64,000 nucleotides of DNA from CAZHHH01 sp052400685 (GCA_052400685.1 JBQTGJ010000003.1), one strand, 5' to 3'; shown: positions 45,721 to 55,486, counted from the stretch's first letter. The notes: generated by a model not told the origin, from the letters alone. Program-made: numbers and translations.

Positions 45721-47055
45721 TTAACGTCGCCCCATTGGCATATTGGCCATTAATTTGGACAAATTCTTGCCTTGACTCATCATCTTCATCACCTTACGCG
45801 TATCTTCAAACTGTTTTATAAGTCGGTTTACCTCCTGAATGGTAGTTCCACTGCCATCAGCAATACGTTTACGACGGCTTCCGTTAAGTATCTCAGGCCT
45901 TTCTCGCTCGTCGGGCGTCATCGAATGTATGATGGCTTCCACCTCTTTGAATGCGTCATCATCAAAATCCATGTTTTTAATGGCCTTACCCATACCAGGA
46001 ATCATGCCCGCCAAATCCTTTAGGCTACCCATTTTTTTGATTTGCTGAATTTGACTCAGAAAATCATTAAAGCTAAATTGATTTTTGGCGATTTTCTTTT
46101 GCAGCTTTTGAGCTTCTTCGGCATCGAACTGCTCTTGTGCCCGTTCTACCAAAGAAACGATATCACCCATACCCAAAATACGGTCGGCCATACGGCTGGG
46201 GTGAAACACATCCAGCGCATCCATTTTTTCGCCGGTACCCACAAATTTTATTGGCTTGCTAACCACGCTTCGGATAGAAAGAGCGGCACCACCCCGGGTG
46301 TCACCATCCAGTTTGGTTAATACAACACCATCAAAATCCAATCGGTCATTAAATTCTTTGGCGGTATTCACGGCATCCTGCCCCGTCATGGCATCAACCA
46401 CAAACAATATTTCGTCGGGTTTTACAGCCGATTTAATGGCAGCAATCTCTTTCATCATTGCCTCATCAACAGCCAAACGACCGGCGGTATCAATAATTAC
46501 CAAATCATAGCCTTTTTGTTTGGCTTCTTTAATGGCATCTTTGGCAATTCTTACCGGATCGGTACTGCCTTCCTGCGTATAAACAGGTACTCCTATTTGC
46601 TCACCCAGCACCTGCAACTGGTTGATGGCAGCAGGACGGTAAACGTCACCGGCAACCAACAAAGGATTTTTGGATCTCTTGCTTTTCAGATAATTTGCCA
46701 GTTTACCGGTAAATGTTGTTTTACCGGATCCCTGCAAACCTGCAATTAAGATAACTGCAGGTTCCCCTTTTAAATTGATATCGGTGGTTTCCCCACCCAT
46801 CAACTGAGTCAGCTCGTCATGAACAATTTTGACCATCATCTGCTCGGGCTTAACAGCCGTCAGCACATTCTGACCCAAGGCCGTTTCTTTTACCGTTTCG
46901 GTAAAAGTTTTGGCCGTTTTAAAATTGACGTCGGCATCCAATAAGGCGCGACGAATATCTTTAAGCGTTTCCGCTACGTTAATTTCAGTGATTTTGCCCT
47001 GCCCTTTAAGCATTTTAAAAGAGCGATCGAGTCTTTCCGATAGATTCTCAAACAT
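45721..47055 (-). CDS. ffh: Signal recognition particle protein Ffh
   Basis: 444 residues. NG GTPase domain with GLQGSGKTT (G1), DTAGRLAVDE (G3) and TKLDGDTRGG (G4), then the Met-rich M domain that binds SRP RNA and signal peptides (KMGSLKDLAGMIPGMG). It partners with FtsY, encoded at 8.5 kb. Its promoter has a -7 box inside a 16-bp palindrome. Confidence 0.97.
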   Translation of the reverse strand: MFENLSERLDRSFKMLKGQGKITEINVAETLKDIRRALLDADVNFKTAKTFTETVKETALGQNVLTAVKPEQMMVKIVHDELTQLMGGETTDINLKGEPAVILIAGLQGSGKTTFTGKLANYLKSKRSKNPLLVAGDVYRPAAINQLQVLGEQIGVPVYTQEGSTDPVRIAKDAIKEAKQKGYDLVIIDTAGRLAVDEAMMKEIAAIKSAVKPDEILFVVDAMTGQDAVNTAKEFNDRLDFDGVVLTKLDGDTRGGAALSIRSVVSKPIKFVGTGEKMDALDVFHPSRMADRILGMGDIVSLVERAQEQFDAEEAQKLQKKIAKNQFSFNDFLSQIQQIKKMGSLKDLAGMIPGMGKAIKNMDFDDDAFKEVEAIIHSMTPDERERPEILNGSRRKRIADGSGTTIQEVNRLIKQFEDTRKVMKMMSQGKNLSKLMANMPMGRR

Positions 47056-47069
47056 CTTTGGTCACATTA

Positions 47070-47086
47070 AATTTTGCGCAAAATTA
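47070..47086. promoter_or_regulatory. ffh -7 box inside a 16-bp palindrome
   Basis: AATTTTGCGCAAAATT (47070-47085) is a perfect palindrome. On the minus strand TAATTTTG (47086-47079) matches TAnnTTTG, 23 bases before the ffh ATG. A regulator bound here would cover the promoter. Confidence 0.4.
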
Positions 47087-47145
47087 GCAAAAAATAGGAT
47101 TAAAGAAAAGATAGAATGAATATTCGGAAAAAATTGAATATTAAT

Positions 47146-47367
47146 TAGAGTCTGTCCATAAACTAAGTATTTGAAATATAAAGTTCAAATACGAGGCTCA
47201 CGAAGTCATAAAAATCAAGGAACTGACGAACGAAGTAAAGGCAGAAGCAAAGCTATTGCTTTGATTATGCTTTACAAGGAGAAAGAAGACGGAGACAGTT
47301 TACTTTTAGTAAATGACTGTTTTTATGACAAGCATAACGAAATAGTTGACTTTATAGATAGACACTA
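47146..47367 (-). repeat. MITE-like repeat, long form, complete (222 bp)
   Basis: Inverted orientation and exactly the length of the 18742 copy. It begins TAGAGTCTGTCCATAAACTA and ends GACACTA. Internal blocks and the central palindrome are intact, although one arm has diverged. Confidence 0.85.
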
Positions 47368-47394
47368 GTCATCATACTCTTGCACACATAATAG

Positions 47395-48183
47395 TCATCC
47401 GGGTGTCAAAACGGCACATCCGTATTCATCATGATTTATATATGCGACCATTAAACCAGCCCGTTCAGCTTCATCGCGAATCTCTTCCTTTGAAAAATAT
47501 TTTGCCCAATAGCCATACCTAAAACACTCACCCATTTCGACTTTTCTCTTAGAAAGTCTGTTACTTAATTTAAACACCAAATCCAAATGCTTCCTGCTAT
47601 CCCCAATTCGCCAATAAGAAATAACAATAATACCGTCATCATTTAACAGATTAGCACGAACTTCCTTTAAAAATTGAACCCGGTTATCGCGCCCATATAA
47701 ATGCGTATAAAGACCCCAGCCAAGCCACCAAACATTACCTTTAACTTTTGGGACTGTATTTATCGGTTGCAAATTATAGATGACTGGTAAGCCTTCATTT
47801 TTGAAAAAATTATTGGCATAGGCCACCATTTCAGGCACTGCTTCAAAAGACTTAACGCTATAACCCGATTTCAATAACGAATAGGTTTCCCGACCGCCGC
47901 CAGCCCCAATGATTATAATTAATTCGTTTTTAGGAATATATTGATCCAAAATAACCTGTTCCCAATTAAACAAACCTTTTCTGGTGTTTTCGTCTTTTGT
48001 ATATACTTTATCGCCCCGGTATTTGGCAAAAGTAAGAGCATCCATCCTTTTTTGAGACAGAAAAGCCAACCAAAAAGCCTCGTTAAAAGTATCCAGCTTA
48101 TAAATAATTCTCCAAAAAAATCGGACACTTTTATACCCAATATTTATGATACGTTGAATTGTCAACAACATATAGTACAACAT
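47395..48183 (-). CDS. Class I SAM-dependent methyltransferase-like protein
   Basis: 262 residues. SAM motif I appears as IIIGAGGGRETYSLLKSG near residue 90, followed by an acidic residue in VKSFEAVPEM. A hydrophobic/basic N-terminus could associate with membrane. The substrate is unknown. It is flanked by repeats and transcribed alone. Confidence 0.72.
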   Translation of the reverse strand: MLYYMLLTIQRIINIGYKSVRFFWRIIYKLDTFNEAFWLAFLSQKRMDALTFAKYRGDKVYTKDENTRKGLFNWEQVILDQYIPKNELIIIIGAGGGRETYSLLKSGYSVKSFEAVPEMVAYANNFFKNEGLPVIYNLQPINTVPKVKGNVWWLGWGLYTHLYGRDNRVQFLKEVRANLLNDDGIIVISYWRIGDSRKHLDLVFKLSNRLSKRKVEMGECFRYGYWAKYFSKEEIRDEAERAGLMVAYINHDEYGCAVLTPG

Positions 48184-48357
48184 GGTATCAATATTTCATA
48201 AAAAAATGTAGCTAAAGGTGTATTAAATGAAATAAGCCCAAAAATACGGATAACATTTGTGCTTTGGGAGTATCAAAGTTGACAGGAAATACCGCAAAAA
48301 GCCACTGATATCAGGGTTTCGATGCCAGATAAAACAATCGGCTTATAACAATATAAA

Positions 48358-49332
48358 TTAATCCTTAACCACTTGTTCCATCACCCAATTCGTTTGTGCT
48401 GCAGTTTCACCTGTACTGACGCACTGACACTTACCGTTAATAGCCTCAACTACTTGTTCAATTAAATTATATTGAATATTCTCAGGGTTGAGACACGGAA
48501 ATTCAAGAACTCCTTTAGGAGTGATTAACCGCACCGGCGAATGTCCAAAGCCCGAAAACTGAATCTTACCTTCCGTACCAATAATTTCCATAACATCTTC
48601 CTGTGCCGCTTCACCCGTAACGAACGACCAGGCCCCAACGCCCAGAACCCCCGATTTAAACCGGAAATTGGCAACCACCGTGTCTTCTGCTCTATATAAC
48701 CCACCCATGCAATCTGTTAAGCCGCTTACCTCAACAATATCATCAAACACAAACATCAAAAAATCAAGTTGATGGGATGCCAGATCGTAAAAGATTCCTC
48801 CACCAGCTGTTTTCGGGTCTACCCGCCACGATTGATTATTAACATTGGCTTCCACTTCGAGGGCCGGACGCGTAAGACGAATATTAACCATCAAAGGTTT
48901 TCCGATGCGACCATCTTGTACCAACTCCTTTACCTTCAAAAATCCAGGTAAAGTGCGTCGATAGTAAGCTACAAACAAAGGACTACCCGTTTCGCGGGAT
49001 ACTTTCAGCATTTCCTGGCATTCGGCATACGAAGCCGCCATTGGCTTTTCAACATACACCGGTTTTCCGGCTTGCATGGCTTCAATGGCATAACGCGCAT
49101 GCGTAGAAGGTGGCGTTGCCACATAAACCGCATTAACATTTGTATCGTTTATTAAGTCAGATGCACTATCGTACCATGTACTAACACCATGGCGACTCGC
49201 ATAATCTTTCGCTAATTGGCCATTTCGGCGCATCACAGCCACCACCTTCGAACCTGTGACCTTATTAAAGGCCGGACCACTTTTCTTTTCAGTAACATCA
49301 CCGCATCCAATAAAACCCCAACGTACTTCCAT
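48358..49332 (-). CDS. Gfo/Idh/MocA family oxidoreductase
   Basis: 324 residues. The N-terminal Rossmann motif is WGFIGCGDVTEKKSGPAF, followed by the family block VYVATPPSTHARYAIEAMQA and the catalytic Lys in GKPVYVEKPMAAS. The C-terminal domain has the usual GGGIFYDLASHQLDFLMFV with His ligand. It oxidises or reduces a sugar, inositol or related ring alcohol; the exact substrate cannot be read. Confidence 0.88.
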   Translation of the reverse strand: MEVRWGFIGCGDVTEKKSGPAFNKVTGSKVVAVMRRNGQLAKDYASRHGVSTWYDSASDLINDTNVNAVYVATPPSTHARYAIEAMQAGKPVYVEKPMAASYAECQEMLKVSRETGSPLFVAYYRRTLPGFLKVKELVQDGRIGKPLMVNIRLTRPALEVEANVNNQSWRVDPKTAGGGIFYDLASHQLDFLMFVFDDIVEVSGLTDCMGGLYRAEDTVVANFRFKSGVLGVGAWSFVTGEAAQEDVMEIIGTEGKIQFSGFGHSPVRLITPKGVLEFPCLNPENIQYNLIEQVVEAINGKCQCVSTGETAAQTNWVMEQVVKD

Positions 49333-49349
49333 AATTTTATGTTATAAAT

Positions 49350-49560
49350 AGTGCTTGTCAGAATTGAATATTTTTTATCAAGCACTTAAATTTCCATGTT
49401 GATACTATAATTAATAAGTCGTGTCAATAATAAGATACTTTTTTTTTCGTTACTCTCGCGTCTAAATTGATCATTTACAACCGTCAACTCAAATTTTCCC
49501 AACTGCACAAAACTTGTATTTGAGCTTCGCAGCAAACGCCTCCCTTTACAGACAGCTACA
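49350..49560 (+). repeat. Degenerate MITE-like repeat region with a small hairpin
   Basis: AGTGCTTG (49350-49357) and CAAGCACT (49379-49386) form an 8-bp inverted repeat resembling two repeat ends. From 49441, TTCGTTACTCTCGCGTCTAA, TCATTTACAACCGTCAACTC and CCCTTTACAGACAGCTACA track variant B in order. It occupies the divergent gap between the oxidoreductase and phosphoesterase genes (367 bases). Confidence 0.45.
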
Positions 49561-49699
49561 CGATGTAATCAAGATATTGCTTCGATGACAAACCAAACAA
49601 AAATAATCGATAAAAAATGAAGTTAAAAGATTATAAGTTCTGGAAAAAATCACCATTTTAGAGTGCCTAAAATTGATATAAAAATAAAAAAATCAGCAC

Positions 49700-50686
49700 G
49701 TGATTTCAAAGATACAGAGTTTTATCAAATGCCGAAGGGAAAAAATAGTCATTTCAAGATATGAAAAGCTGGATATCATTGGGGATATTCACGGATACCA
49801 CAAGGAATTAGTGGCATTGCTTGAGAAAATGGACTATACAAAAATAAACGGTGTTTGGCAGCACCCCACTCGAAAGGCCATCTTTGTTGGGGATATGGTT
49901 AGTCGCGGACCCGCAACCAGTGACGTTTTAAAACTGATCCGGCAAATGGTTGACAATCAATCGGCAATGGCCGTTTTAGGTAATCATGAACTAAATATGA
50001 TCGGTCATTTCACAACCAAGAAAAACGGACGTTCGTACCTGATTCTGGCGCCAAGCAACAAAAATCAGATGGAAACCATACGGAAACAATTTGGCAATGA
50101 TGAGGAATTGTACGACTATGTAAAGTGGCTACGAACTTTGCCTTTTATGATTGATTTTGGTCGCATACGAGTGGCACATGCCTATTGGAGCCCTGAAAAT
50201 CAAAAAATATTATCTTCAAGTATAACTGGAGGTAAAATATCAAGATCACAATTAAAAGAGATCTTTAAGCACGAAACGCCATTTGCCGAAGCGGTATGGC
50301 AAACCACGCGAGGCATTGAAATAAATCTTCCCAATGACATGATAATAAAAGACGCCCAAAACTTGCGTCGTGCCAATTTCCGTATAAAATGGTGGGAAAA
50401 ACCAGAAGGACAAACTTTTCGCACCATCAGTTATGGAAATCGGTTTGTGTTACCGGAATACACTATTCCACCGGAAATAATTAAGCCATTTGAGGTGTAT
50501 CAGAACAACAATCCAATCATGATATTTGGGCACTATTGTGCGGCCAAAGAACCAATGGTAGTATCAGATAATCTGTGTTGCATAGATAGTTGCGTAGCCA
50601 GCTCCAAAGGAAAACTTAGTGCTTATCGCTGGAATGGTGAAAAAAAAATAAATTCCGATCATATTATTCAGGTTGACCGGTTTTAA
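49700..50686 (+). CDS. Metallophosphoesterase (PPP-type, PrpE-like)
   Basis: 328 residues. The metal-binding motifs are GDIHG, GDMVSRGP and GNHE, the PPP/calcineurin signature of Ser/Thr protein phosphatases and of PrpE diadenosine-tetraphosphatase relatives. The substrate is not determined. The start is a GTG; no ATG lies in frame before the first motif. A short-form repeat begins 21 bases after the stop. Confidence 0.85.
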   Translation: MISKIQSFIKCRREKIVISRYEKLDIIGDIHGYHKELVALLEKMDYTKINGVWQHPTRKAIFVGDMVSRGPATSDVLKLIRQMVDNQSAMAVLGNHELNMIGHFTTKKNGRSYLILAPSNKNQMETIRKQFGNDEELYDYVKWLRTLPFMIDFGRIRVAHAYWSPENQKILSSSITGGKISRSQLKEIFKHETPFAEAVWQTTRGIEINLPNDMIIKDAQNLRRANFRIKWWEKPEGQTFRTISYGNRFVLPEYTIPPEIIKPFEVYQNNNPIMIFGHYCAAKEPMVVSDNLCCIDSCVASSKGKLSAYRWNGEKKINSDHIIQVDRF

Positions 50687-50706
50687 AGATAGCAATGCGC
50701 CTTAAT

Positions 50707-50849
50707 TAGTTTTTGTTTATAAAGTCAACTACGTTATGCTTGTCATAAAAACAGTCGTTTACGAAAAGTAAACGCCTTGATTTTTATGACTTCACAAGCC
50801 TTGTATTTGAACTTTATATTTCAAACACTTAGTTTATGGACAGGCTTTA
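50707..50849 (+). repeat. MITE-like repeat, short form (143 bp)
   Basis: Same ends and arms as the 222-bp form, but the central ~79 bases with the inner palindrome are missing: AAAAGTAAAC joins directly to GCCTTGATTTTTATGAC. It is followed after two bases by a variant-B copy. Confidence 0.8.
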
Positions 50850-50851
50850 AT

Positions 50852-50960
50852 TAGAGTCTGCCTATAAAGTCTATCTTATGCATTATGCTTGCTCTCAAAA
50901 TGGTCATTTACAGGAGTAAACTCACATTTTCGAGCTGCTCAAGTTTCAAAAAAGGAGCCT
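50852..50960 (+). repeat. MITE-like repeat, variant B, right end lost
   Basis: Starts TAGAGTCTGCCTATAAAGTC and continues TTATGCTTGCTCTCAAAATG, TCATTTACAGGAGTAAACTC and TTTTCGAGCTGCTCAAG, then diverges. Its left half is nearly identical to the 14119 copy. Confidence 0.7.
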
Positions 50961-51036
50961 TTTTATCGGCCAAAGGCGTTTTTGGGCAAACACAAATTAC
51001 CTGATAATAATCATACCTCAAACCCTGCGTAAACAC

Positions 51037-51044
51037 TAATTTTG
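51037..51044 (+). promoter_or_regulatory. -7 promoter box of aspA
   Basis: TAATTTTG matches TAnnTTTG, 17 bases before the ATG. No -33 TTG is visible. Confidence 0.35.
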
Positions 51045-51061
51045 GTAATAAAAAATATGGT

Positions 51062-52453
51062 ATGCAGACAAGGATAGAAAGTGATTTGCTGGGCGAGATG
51101 GAAGTCCCCGCTGACGCCTATTACGGCGTTCAAACATGCCGGGCCATTGAAAATTTCAACATCTCAACGGCCAAATTAAAACACTACCGGAGCTTTATCT
51201 GGGCATTGGGAGCTGTTAAGATGGCAGCCGCCAAAGCTAATAACGAATTGGGGCTTTTAAACGACTCACTGACTGACGCTATTGTTACGGCATGTAAAGA
51301 AGTGATGGAAGGAAAGTTGGACGAACAGTTTCCCATCGATATGATACAGGGCGGAGCCGGCACTTCCACCAACATGAACGCCAATGAAGTCATTGCCAAT
51401 CGTGCATTGGAGCTAATGGGTTACAAACGCGGCGATTACGACCATTGTTCACCCAATGATCATGTGAATATGTCGCAATCGACAAACGATGCCTATCCTA
51501 CCTCTATTCAACTTTCATTGATGCGGTTAAATTATATTCTGATCGATCATCTCAAACTTTTGGTTGAAGCATTCAAACAAAAGGGTACTGAATTTAAAGA
51601 TGTTATAAAAATGGGGCGAACGCAACTGCAGGATGCAGTCCCCATGACTCTGGGTCAGGAATTTAATGCTTTTGCCAACACGCTGGCCGAAGAAATTGAC
51701 CGTCTGACACAAAATGCCAATCTTTTCAACGAAGTTAACATGGGAGCCACAGCCATCGGTACAGGGCTAAATGCAGCTCCAGGATACTCACAGGCTTGTG
51801 TCAGCTATTTATGCGAAATCACCGGCTATCCCATCGTGCTGGCCAGCGACCTGGTTGAAGCCACTCCCGATACCGGTGCATATGTCATCTATTCATCTGC
51901 ATTAAAACGGATGGCGGTGAAAATCTCCAAAATATGTAATGATTTAAGATTGCTATCATCGGGTCCGCGCGCCGGACTCAATGAAATCAACCTGCCGCCT
52001 ATGCAACCGGGTTCATCCATCATGCCGGGGAAAGTTAACCCGGTTATTCCTGAAGTGATGAATCAAATCTGTTTTAAGGTTATAGGAAACGACATTACCG
52101 TAACGTTCGCAGCAGAAGCCGGACAGCTACAGCTCAACGTTATGGAGCCGATATTGGCCTATAGTATTATGGAATCGATTCAATTTTTGAGACGCGGCAT
52201 GGATACATTGCGACTTCGCTGTGTGGATGGCATTACCGCCAATCGTGAAGTCTGCGAAAAAATGGTTATGAACAGTATCGGAATTGTTACCGCCTTGAAT
52301 CCTTACATCGGCTATAAAAACAGCACGCGCATAGCAAAAATGGCACAAAAAACAGGACGCGGCGTTTATGAGCTGGTTCTGGCCGAAGGCTTGTTGTCAA
52401 AAGAGCAACTGACGGAAATTCTGAGTCCCCAAAACATGATCGGGCCTCATTGA
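51062..52453 (+). CDS. aspA: Aspartate ammonia-lyase
   Basis: Converts aspartate to fumarate and ammonia, feeding fumarate respiration in anaerobes. 463 residues of the fumarase/aspartase superfamily, with MGRTQLQDAVPMTLGQEF and the flexible signature loop GSSIMPGKVNPVIPEV. The N-terminal ESDLLGEMEVPADAYYGVQT distinguishes aspartase from class II fumarase. Transcribed alone. Confidence 0.94.
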   Translation: MQTRIESDLLGEMEVPADAYYGVQTCRAIENFNISTAKLKHYRSFIWALGAVKMAAAKANNELGLLNDSLTDAIVTACKEVMEGKLDEQFPIDMIQGGAGTSTNMNANEVIANRALELMGYKRGDYDHCSPNDHVNMSQSTNDAYPTSIQLSLMRLNYILIDHLKLLVEAFKQKGTEFKDVIKMGRTQLQDAVPMTLGQEFNAFANTLAEEIDRLTQNANLFNEVNMGATAIGTGLNAAPGYSQACVSYLCEITGYPIVLASDLVEATPDTGAYVIYSSALKRMAVKISKICNDLRLLSSGPRAGLNEINLPPMQPGSSIMPGKVNPVIPEVMNQICFKVIGNDITVTFAAEAGQLQLNVMEPILAYSIMESIQFLRRGMDTLRLRCVDGITANREVCEKMVMNSIGIVTALNPYIGYKNSTRIAKMAQKTGRGVYELVLAEGLLSKEQLTEILSPQNMIGPH

Positions 52454-52639
52454 TAGCGTCACGCATGCGATCTCAGCCTGATATTCCTTTTCCGGATGTA
52501 ACATTTTATATACTTTTGGCCGGCTGATTGGCTTTTTTAAGCATAAAATATTATTTGTGGTGACTAAAAATCATTACTACAATAGGTACTGACAACAATA
52601 ATGGCAAATTAATTGTTAGATAATGCTGGCAAGAAAAAT
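52454..52639. other. aspA downstream region, no gene seen
   Basis: AT-rich, with no convincing terminator and no reading frame of interest. It continues into degenerate repeat sequence. Confidence 0.35.
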
Positions 52640-52855
52640 CTATTTATCTCGTTCTTATTGCTTTCAGAATGGTCAACGACACAAATAAAATCACTCTTTT
52701 AAGCTTCGGAACGAAAAGGCCTGGATAAAAATATGAATATCTTTAGATATTAGGCATATAAGTTCCATACGGCCTATAAAAATTGGCACGTACAAAAGCC
52801 CAAAAATGGAGCTTTCTTATCTGCTACAAAGTTTTAGGGCAAGCACCATCTAAAT
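52640..52855 (+). repeat. Degenerate variant-B-like sequence
   Basis: TTGCTTTCAGAATGGTCAAC, AAAATGGAGCTTTCTTATC and the end-like GGGCAAGCACCATCTA are reminiscent of variant B and of the sequence after the 50852 copy. Boundaries are uncertain. Confidence 0.3.
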
Positions 52856-52891
52856 AAAATATTTCAGGGGAAACTTAAAAATTTAATAATT

Positions 52892-54556
52892 ATGATGATG
52901 AAAAAAGCCGCGGTATTTGCGGGCCTGTTAATGTTGATGACAAGCGGGATGACTAAAACAAGTGCCTGCACCAATATATTAGTAACCAAAGGGGCTTCGG
53001 TTGATGGATCCACCTTTATTTCGTATGCCGCCGACTCACATGATTTGTATGGCGAGTTGTATTACTGGCCCGCACAAACATGGGACAAAGACGCAATGCT
53101 GAAGGTGTATGAATGGGATACCGGAAAATATTTGGGCGAAATACCCCAGGCAGAACAAACCTATCAGGTTATTGGTAATATGAACGAACACCAGGTATCC
53201 ATTGGAGAAACCACCTATGGCGGACGTCCCGAGTTGGTTGACACCACTGGTCTAATTGACTATGGAAGTTTAATGTACATTGCGCTGCAACGATCAAAAA
53301 CAGCTCGTGAAGCCATCGAAATAATGACCGATTTGGTGGATAAATACGGTTATTACAGTTCCGGAGAATCGTTTTCGATTGCCGATCCCAATGAAGTCTG
53401 GATAATGGAGATGATTGGCAAAGGCAACCGTGACAAAGGAGCCGTATGGGTGGCTGTGCGTATTCCCGATGGCTACATATCGGCTCATGCCAACCAGTCG
53501 CGTATCACCACCTTCGATTTATCAGATAAAGACAATGTCATCTATTCTAAAGATGTTATTTCCTTTGCACGGGAAATGGGCTATTTCAATGGTAAAAACA
53601 AAGACTTCAGTTTTGCCGATGCCTACGCACCATTAGATTTTGAAGCCGTTCGTTTTTGTGAAGCGCGTGTGTGGAGCGCATTTAGACATGTCAACAAAGA
53701 GATGGATAAATACACCGACTTTGTAGAAGGCAAATCAACTGATAGAATGCCACTGTACATCAAGCCGGATAAAAAAGTTTCGGTACGCGACGTACAGAAT
53801 ATCATGCGCGATCATTTCGAAGGCACCCCTCTTGATATGACCAAAGATGCCGGCGCCGGCGCATATAGCTTGCCATACCGATGGCGTCCGCTAACCTGGG
53901 AAGTGGATGGCAAAGAATATTTTAACGAACGGGCCATCGCCACCCAACAAACGGGATTTTCGTTTGTAGCTCAAATGAGAAGCGGGTATCACGATGCCAT
54001 TGGGGGAATTCTTTGGTTTGGTGTCGACGATGCCAACACAACGGTATACGTCCCAATGTACATGGGAATGAACAGCGTGCCCTACAATTATAAAGTGGGT
54101 AACGGTAGTATGATTGACTTTACCTGGAACAGTGCTTTTTGGGTGTTTACCTGGGTTTCTAATCAATCTTATACCCGTTACGATTTGATGATTAACGATG
54201 TTCGTAAAACACAAAAACGTTTGGAAGACCAGTTTGAGGCTTATGGTGCTGTAATTGATCAGACAGCCGAAGCGTTGTATGACAAAGATCCGGCACTCGC
54301 ACGGCAATTCCTTACTGAATACAGCCACACACAAGCCCGGACAACAGTTGAGGAATGGAAAAAATTGGGCGCATTTTTAATGGTAAAATATCAGGACGGA
54401 AACTTGCATCCCGAAAAAGATGGTGTATTTCTGCGTAACGAATATGGCAGACCGGCACATGCTCAGTTTCCTGGATACAGCGAAAATTTCTATCGTAAAA
54501 TAGTGGAAGAAACGGGTGATAAATTTGAAATGAAAAAATTGCCAAACGAAGAATAA
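52892..54556 (+). CDS. C69 family dipeptidase
   Basis: 554 residues, exported. The signal peptide ends TSGMTKTSA, directly before Cys26, the N-terminal nucleophile in ACTNILVTKGASVDGSTF, so signal cleavage would generate the active N-terminus. The family (Ntn hydrolases, dipeptidase A type) hydrolyses dipeptides; here it is probably periplasmic or outer-membrane associated. Another internal block is the GYYSSGESFSIADPNEVWIM stretch. A strong terminator follows. Confidence 0.9.
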   Translation: MMMKKAAVFAGLLMLMTSGMTKTSACTNILVTKGASVDGSTFISYAADSHDLYGELYYWPAQTWDKDAMLKVYEWDTGKYLGEIPQAEQTYQVIGNMNEHQVSIGETTYGGRPELVDTTGLIDYGSLMYIALQRSKTAREAIEIMTDLVDKYGYYSSGESFSIADPNEVWIMEMIGKGNRDKGAVWVAVRIPDGYISAHANQSRITTFDLSDKDNVIYSKDVISFAREMGYFNGKNKDFSFADAYAPLDFEAVRFCEARVWSAFRHVNKEMDKYTDFVEGKSTDRMPLYIKPDKKVSVRDVQNIMRDHFEGTPLDMTKDAGAGAYSLPYRWRPLTWEVDGKEYFNERAIATQQTGFSFVAQMRSGYHDAIGGILWFGVDDANTTVYVPMYMGMNSVPYNYKVGNGSMIDFTWNSAFWVFTWVSNQSYTRYDLMINDVRKTQKRLEDQFEAYGAVIDQTAEALYDKDPALARQFLTEYSHTQARTTVEEWKKLGAFLMVKYQDGNLHPEKDGVFLRNEYGRPAHAQFPGYSENFYRKIVEETGDKFEMKKLPNEE

Positions 54557-54615
54557 CGACAGAGAACCTTTAAGCGTTCTTATTTGTCGCCAAATATTTC
54601 GGGCAAGCAATACTT

Positions 54616-54648
54616 ACAAGAGGGATGATAACATCCCTCTTGTTTTTT
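54616..54648 (+). terminator. Strong intrinsic terminator after the C69 dipeptidase gene
   Basis: Perfect 12-bp stem ACAAGAGGGATG / CATCCCTCTTGT, loop ATAA, then a T-run. It lies 60 bases after the stop codon. Confidence 0.9.
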
Positions 54649-54955
54649 GCCGTCAGATAAAAACTCTCTGAATCGTCTTCCCAGATATTTGACAAAAGAA
54701 TTCTGCGTTTTAATATCCGGATAACCCGAAACGAAACATAAAAACATCGCGCCACTCATAATCATCCAACCATATTAACGCCCCCGTACAGTTTTTTGCA
54801 GTCTTTTCAACCTGCTTAAGCACTTTAACAGGGCCTTTTACGACAGGAAACATTCGCTTTTTGGGACTTTAAAATTTAAATATGTTTACTATGGTAAATA
54901 ACCATTTATGGGACAAACATACCGCAGAGTTTAAATTTTTCTTGCAAGCACAACT
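54649..54955. other. Intergenic region, no gene seen
   Basis: Between the terminator and the next repeat copy. No open frame or motif I can support. Confidence 0.4.
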
Positions 54956-55103
54956 TAATGCCTGTCCATAAATTTAACTGATTGAAATAGAACGTTCAAA
55001 TACAAGGCTTGCGAAGTCATCAAAATTAAGGCGTTTGCTTTTCGTTAATGACTGTTTTATGGCAATCATAACGAAGTAGTTGACTTTATAAACAAGCACA
55101 ACT
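54956..55103 (-). repeat. MITE-like repeat, short form (about 148 bp)
   Basis: Inverted. It begins TAATGCCTGTCCATAAATTT and ends GACTTTATAAACAAGCACAA, and the centre reads as the palindrome-less junction (AAGGCGTTTGCTTTTCGTTA). Both termini have drifted. Confidence 0.7.
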
Positions 55104-55304
55104 TAGCTATTTCAATCTTTAATCAGTTTCGTTTGACCTGCAATTTTACAACACATAGTTACCTCACAACCTTTTCAAACCACTATCTTTAAAGCCGAAA
55201 ACGTGTACAAAAACCATTTAAACATTGTTTTTCAAATGCATAAAAGAATGTTTAAATAAAACTTATAAGAAATTGATTTTAATACATCACTCACAATCAA
55301 ACGA

Positions 55305-55463
55305 ATGGAGAATGTTTTTACCCTTAATACTCAACTTCGCGATCAACAAAACGGTCTAAAAAGAGGTAGAATTAATAGGCTCAAGGATTTAAGCACGGTC
55401 AAAAAAATTGATTTACCCAAAGGCGTAACAACCATCAAAAAGACAACGCGAATTTCCATCTGA
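55305..55463 (+). CDS. Possible small basic protein upstream of thiL
   Basis: 52 codons from ATG to TGA: MENVFTLNTQLRDQQNGLKR onward, rich in Lys, Arg and Thr, ending KKTTRISI. It ends 23 bases before the thiL start, in the same direction. I do not recognise a family; the composition is protein-like, but a chance frame is possible. Confidence 0.3.
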   Translation: MENVFTLNTQLRDQQNGLKRGRINRLKDLSTVKKIDLPKGVTTIKKTTRISI

Positions 55464-55486
55464 AGACAATAAAACGATATACGGAG

